Shown: positions 7,104 through 9,452 of the stretch, in pieces | How positions within the stretch are numbered: position 1 is the stretch's first letter | Layout of the letters: each line of letters opens with the position of its first letter | Assembly: GCA_030612185.1 (NCBI GenBank) | Contig: JAUWOI010000135.1 | Location: forward strand, 1 to 9,452 | Origin: Anaerolineae bacterium | Lineage (GTDB): Bacteria; Chloroflexota; Anaerolineae; B4-G1 | Length of the DNA: 9,452 nt | Direction of reading: 5' to 3' | The notes under the pieces: model-generated | Databases searched by the model: none | What the model saw: only the letters and a program-made list of their open reading frames with translations | Told to the model about the DNA's origin: nothing | Made by a program: the position numbers and the translations under genes

Positions 7104-7123
7104 GTTGCCGGGAGGCTTATTGC
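7094..7123. repeat. Tandem 15-bp direct repeat next to the palindrome
   Basis: CGGGAGGCTTGTTGC (7094-7108) is followed directly by CGGGAGGCTTATTGC (7109-7123), with one mismatch. The first copy overlaps the right arm of the palindrome, and the second ends in the first base of the HlyD stop codon. It looks like a partial duplication of the palindrome arm. Confidence 0.8.
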
Positions 7124-8382
7124 TACGACTGGATCGTCGCGTCGGCAGGCATGCCCGGCTTGAGGGCGTGGTCTGGGTTGGGGAGGCGCACCTTGACGGC
7201 GAAGACCAGGTTGACGCGCTCTTCCTGCGTCTGCACGTTGCGCGGGGTGAATTCCGCCTCGCCTGCAATGTTCGCCACGTGCCCCACGAACACGCGCTCC
7301 GGGAAGGAATCCACCCGCACCTCTACCTCCTGGCCCACCCGCATCTGCCCGACGCGGTTCTCGGGGACGTAGATGACCAGCGTCACTTTGTCCAGGTTGG
7401 CGATGGTGAGCAGGGGCGCTCCCGCTATGGCGGTCTCTCCGGCCTGACCGCTGCGGATGGTGACGATACCGTCCATCGGGGCGGTCAGCGTCAGTTGGGC
7501 AATCTGAGCGTCAACCAGGTGCACGGCGGCCTCTGCCTGGCGCACATGGGCCTCGGCCATCGCGATTTGCTCCTCGGTCGGGCCGGCCTCCAGTTCATCC
7601 AGCGCCGCTTGCGCAGCCGCCACCTGTGCCTCGGCCAGGTCGTACTGCATCTCCGTGCCGTGGAGTTGGGCTTCAAGCGTGAGCGGGTTGGTGCGCATAT
7701 CCAATTGAGCGTAGTAGTACTGCTGAGCGCCCTTCAACTCGGCCTGCGCCTGTGCCAGTACCGCCTGCGCTGCCTGCAACTGCAAGTCCCAGATGCGCTC
7801 CGTGTCCCCCCCTTGCTTGGCGTAGACGTTGTGCCTCAGTTCCATCTCCGCCAGGTCTGCCTTGGCCATCTCGACGTTCTGCTCGGCCAGGCGCACCTGG
7901 GTACGGGCGACGTCAATCTCAGCGTTAAGCGAGAGAGGATTGCTGATCGCGTCCCGAGCGTTTACCACGGTCTGGGCTGCACCGTCCCGTTGGGCCTCCG
8001 CCTGGGCCAGAGCAGCCCGTGTGGCGGCAATCTTCTCGGAGCGTGGGCCAGCGAGCACACGGGCCAGATTAGCGCGGGCGGCTGCTAGCCCTGCCTCGGC
8101 CTCCAACCGCTGGCTCTGGAGCACCGCGTCGTCCATGCGTACCAGTACGTCGTCCTTTTGCACCACATCCCCGCGATCCACCAGCATCTCGGCGATGCGC
8201 CCCGACGTCTCCGGCGCGACCACCACTTTCTCCCCCTCGATGAAGCCGGAGGCGGTGATGGGACCATTGACTACGTTGTTCCCGCACCCTGTCAGCAGAA
8301 AAATGACCAATGACCAATGACAAATGACCAACATCAGATTTGAGATTTGAGATTTGGGATTTGGGGTTTGGGATTTGTTCAT
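7123..8382 (-). CDS. Lipoprotein HlyD/YbhG-type membrane fusion protein
   Basis: This 419-residue adaptor probably links a membrane exporter, usually an ABC transporter, to the outside of the membrane. It begins with a lipoprotein signal, residues 17-33 'MLVICHWSLVIFLLTGC', with lipobox LTGC and Cys33 as the predicted lipidated residue. Residues ~45-90 form the first half of the lipoyl-like domain ('VVVAPETSGRIAEMLVDRGD'), ~90-295 are an Ala/Gln/Glu-rich coiled-coil hairpin with its tip near 'KQGGDTERIWD', then come the second lipoyl half ('LTAPMDGIVTIRSGQAGE') and a beta-barrel ending 'HALKPGMPADATI'. The start at 8382 is firm: GAGGAG (8395-8390) lies 7 bases upstream, and only one base separates the ATG from the upstream stop, so translation is coupled. 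The oddity is that residues 2-26 are encoded by two arrays of 7-bp repeats normally found between genes. No TolC-docking motif was recognised, which suits a monoderm host. The cargo is unknown. Confidence 0.9.
   Translation of the reverse strand: MNKSQTPNPKSQISNLMLVICHWSLVIFLLTGCGNNVVNGPITASGFIEGEKVVVAPETSGRIAEMLVDRGDVVQKDDVLVRMDDAVLQSQRLEAEAGLAAARANLARVLAGPRSEKIAATRAALAQAEAQRDGAAQTVVNARDAISNPLSLNAEIDVARTQVRLAEQNVEMAKADLAEMELRHNVYAKQGGDTERIWDLQLQAAQAVLAQAQAELKGAQQYYYAQLDMRTNPLTLEAQLHGTEMQYDLAEAQVAAAQAALDELEAGPTEEQIAMAEAHVRQAEAAVHLVDAQIAQLTLTAPMDGIVTIRSGQAGETAIAGAPLLTIANLDKVTLVIYVPENRVGQMRVGQEVEVRVDSFPERVFVGHVANIAGEAEFTPRNVQTQEERVNLVFAVKVRLPNPDHALKPGMPADATIQS
8303..8330. repeat. Four tandem ATGACCA heptamers
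   Basis: On the + strand ATGACCA, ATGACCA, ATGACAA and ATGACCA follow each other without gaps. The array lies inside the HlyD gene and encodes, on the minus strand, the hydrophobic core of the signal peptide ('LVICHWSLVI'). Such short heptamer repeats are usually intergenic in filamentous cyanobacteria and Chloroflexota. Confidence 0.93.
8336..8377. repeat. Six tandem AGATTTG-type heptamers
   Basis: On the + strand there are three AGATTTG, then GGATTTG, GGGTTTG and GGATTTG, six ungapped heptamers. They encode residues 2-16 of the HlyD lipoprotein ('NKSQTPNPKSQISNL') and start two bases from its initiation codon. Because the unit is 7 bases, the three frames alternate to give a seven-residue pattern. 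Confidence 0.93.
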
Positions 8383-8383
8383 T

Positions 8384-9452
8384 TCACTGCTCCTCGGTGA
8401 TGATCGTTGCGTCGGCGGGTAGACCCGGCTTGAGCGCGTGGTCGGGGTTGGGGATGCTGACGTCCACGGCGAAGACCATGTTCACGCGCTCCTCCTGCGT
8501 CTGCACATTGCGCGGGGTAAACTCCGCTTCGTGGGCAATGGCGACCACGGTGCCGGTGAAAGTACGTTCTGGGAAACTATCCACACGGACTTCCACCTGT
8601 TGGTCAATAAATACATGTCCTAACTTGTTCTCCGGCACGTAGATGGTCAAGGTCACATCGTCCAGGTCGCCCAGCGTGAGCAGGGTGGCTCCGGGTGCGG
8701 CCAGTTCTCCCTCGTTGATGCTGCGTTCCAGCACCAACCCGCCGATCGGTGCGACGATGGTCAGTTTGTCGCGCAGCACCATCAGCGCATCGAGCGCGGC
8801 CTGAGCCTGCTCTACTTGTGCCTCGACGGCGGCGATTTCCTCCTCGGTAGCCCCTGCTCGCAGCGCATCCAGTTGGGCCTGGGCCATCTGGACAGCGGCC
8901 TCAGCGACCCGATATTGCGTTTCGGCCGCGTCCACCTGACCGTTCAGTTCCTGGGGATTGTTCCGTATGGCGTAAAGATCGCTCAACGCGGCTTGCGCTC
9001 CGTCCATCCCGGCCTGGGCCATGTTGAGACCCACCCAGGATTTCCAGTAAGCGTTGGGGATGAGGTGAAAGTCCAGTTGCATCCCTGGCAGGGTGGGGCG
9101 GTAGGGCTCAGGAATCTTCTCTAACTCCTCCTTTGCTTCCGCAAGGGCCTCCATTCCTTCCTGGAAGGCGTCGTCGGCGATCTCGGCCGCGTCCTTCAGC
9201 GCGGTCGTCCGGGCCAGCCCGGCCTCAGCAGCAGCCACTTGTGCCCTCGCCAGGGTGATCTGCGCGTCCAATTCCTGGGGATTATCCCGGATGGCGATGA
9301 TGTCTTGCCAGGCCTGGTAAGTCCCGTCGTGGGCTGCCTCCGCTTGAGCCAGGGCTGCCTCTGCCTGCCGAATCTGCTCCGGGCGGGCTCCCGCCCGTGC
9401 TTGAGCCAGTTGCGCCTGGGGCACGTCCAGGGCTGCCTGGGCCACCTCGCCC
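8384..9452 (-). CDS. HlyD/YbhG-type membrane fusion protein, C-terminal part (5' end outside window)
   Basis: The frame is open to the right edge; about 355 residues are visible, and the N-terminal anchor and first lipoyl half are missing. The visible order is a long coiled-coil hairpin (to about base 8770), the second lipoyl half ('LTIVAPIGGLVLERSINEGE') and a beta-barrel ending 'HALKPGLPADATIITEEQ'. The hairpin tip (~9026-9115) holds a proline- and aromatic-rich segment ('PYRPTLPGMQLDFHLIP') absent from the neighbour. Over the last ~83 alignable residues the two proteins are about 76% identical by hand count, including 'EAEFTPRNVQTQEERVN', so they arose by tandem duplication. The role is expected to be an adaptor for an ABC exporter, perhaps as a mixed oligomer with its neighbour. 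No transporter gene lies in this window; it would be upstream, to the right. Confidence 0.88.
   Translation of the reverse strand, partial: GEVAQAALDVPQAQLAQARAGARPEQIRQAEAALAQAEAAHDGTYQAWQDIIAIRDNPQELDAQITLARAQVAAAEAGLARTTALKDAAEIADDAFQEGMEALAEAKEELEKIPEPYRPTLPGMQLDFHLIPNAYWKSWVGLNMAQAGMDGAQAALSDLYAIRNNPQELNGQVDAAETQYRVAEAAVQMAQAQLDALRAGATEEEIAAVEAQVEQAQAALDALMVLRDKLTIVAPIGGLVLERSINEGELAAPGATLLTLGDLDDVTLTIYVPENKLGHVFIDQQVEVRVDSFPERTFTGTVVAIAHEAEFTPRNVQTQEERVNMVFAVDVSIPNPDHALKPGLPADATIITEEQ
8390..8395 (-). promoter_or_regulatory. Ribosome binding site of the downstream HlyD gene, inside the upstream gene
   Basis: GAGGAG on the minus strand overlaps the last codons of the upstream HlyD gene and lies 7 bases before the ATG at 8382. 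Together with the one-base gap between stop and start it supports translational coupling and fixes the start upstream of the repeat arrays, so the repeats are translated. Confidence 0.8.

Overview
The window looks like a chromosomal segment from a GC-rich, probably monoderm environmental bacterium, most likely of the Chloroflexota (Anaerolineae-like). This is an inference. It rests on a secreted-protein fragment ending in the 'IYLPLVTRN' style of tail that I associate with that phylum, a class III cyclase-ATPase-TPR giant protein, tandem lipid-anchored HlyD-type proteins, and intergenic heptanucleotide repeats of the CAAATCY / ATGACCA kind. No rRNA, tRNA, CRISPR array or intact mobile element is visible.

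Layout. Positions 1-768 (+) hold the C-terminal part of a GT2-like glycosyltransferase. Positions 769-1095 are a gene-free leader that turns from GC-rich to AT-rich; it carries a weak promoter candidate and a strong ribosome binding site that places the next start at 1096. Positions 1096-2874 (+) encode a secreted subtilisin (S8) with a complete catalytic set and a C-terminal array of eleven tryptophan heptads, followed by a strong intrinsic terminator. Convergent to it, 2991-6473 (-) encodes a 1160-residue protein: zinc ribbon, class IIIb adenylate cyclase, AAA-type ATPase and about ten TPRs. It has a well-formed promoter at 6507-6535. Positions 6536-6793 are non-coding, with a cluster of inverted CGGTGC motifs and a hairpin terminator. 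Positions 6794-7068 (-) are the stranded C-terminal end of a secreted, possibly starch-binding protein, cut off at a 16-bp palindrome. Positions 7123-9452 (-) are two translationally coupled HlyD/YbhG-type membrane fusion proteins, the upstream one running off the window.

How the genes relate. The two HlyD proteins are paralogues that probably work together as periplasm-side or extracytoplasmic adaptors of an ABC exporter whose other parts would lie beyond the right edge. The protease and the cyclase are convergent single-gene units and nothing in the sequence ties them together functionally. I do not see a coherent new multi-gene system. The most unusual items are the lipoprotein signal peptide made from an intergenic repeat, the Trp-heptad tail of the protease, and the mirror-symmetric coiled-coil modules shared by the two HlyD proteins.
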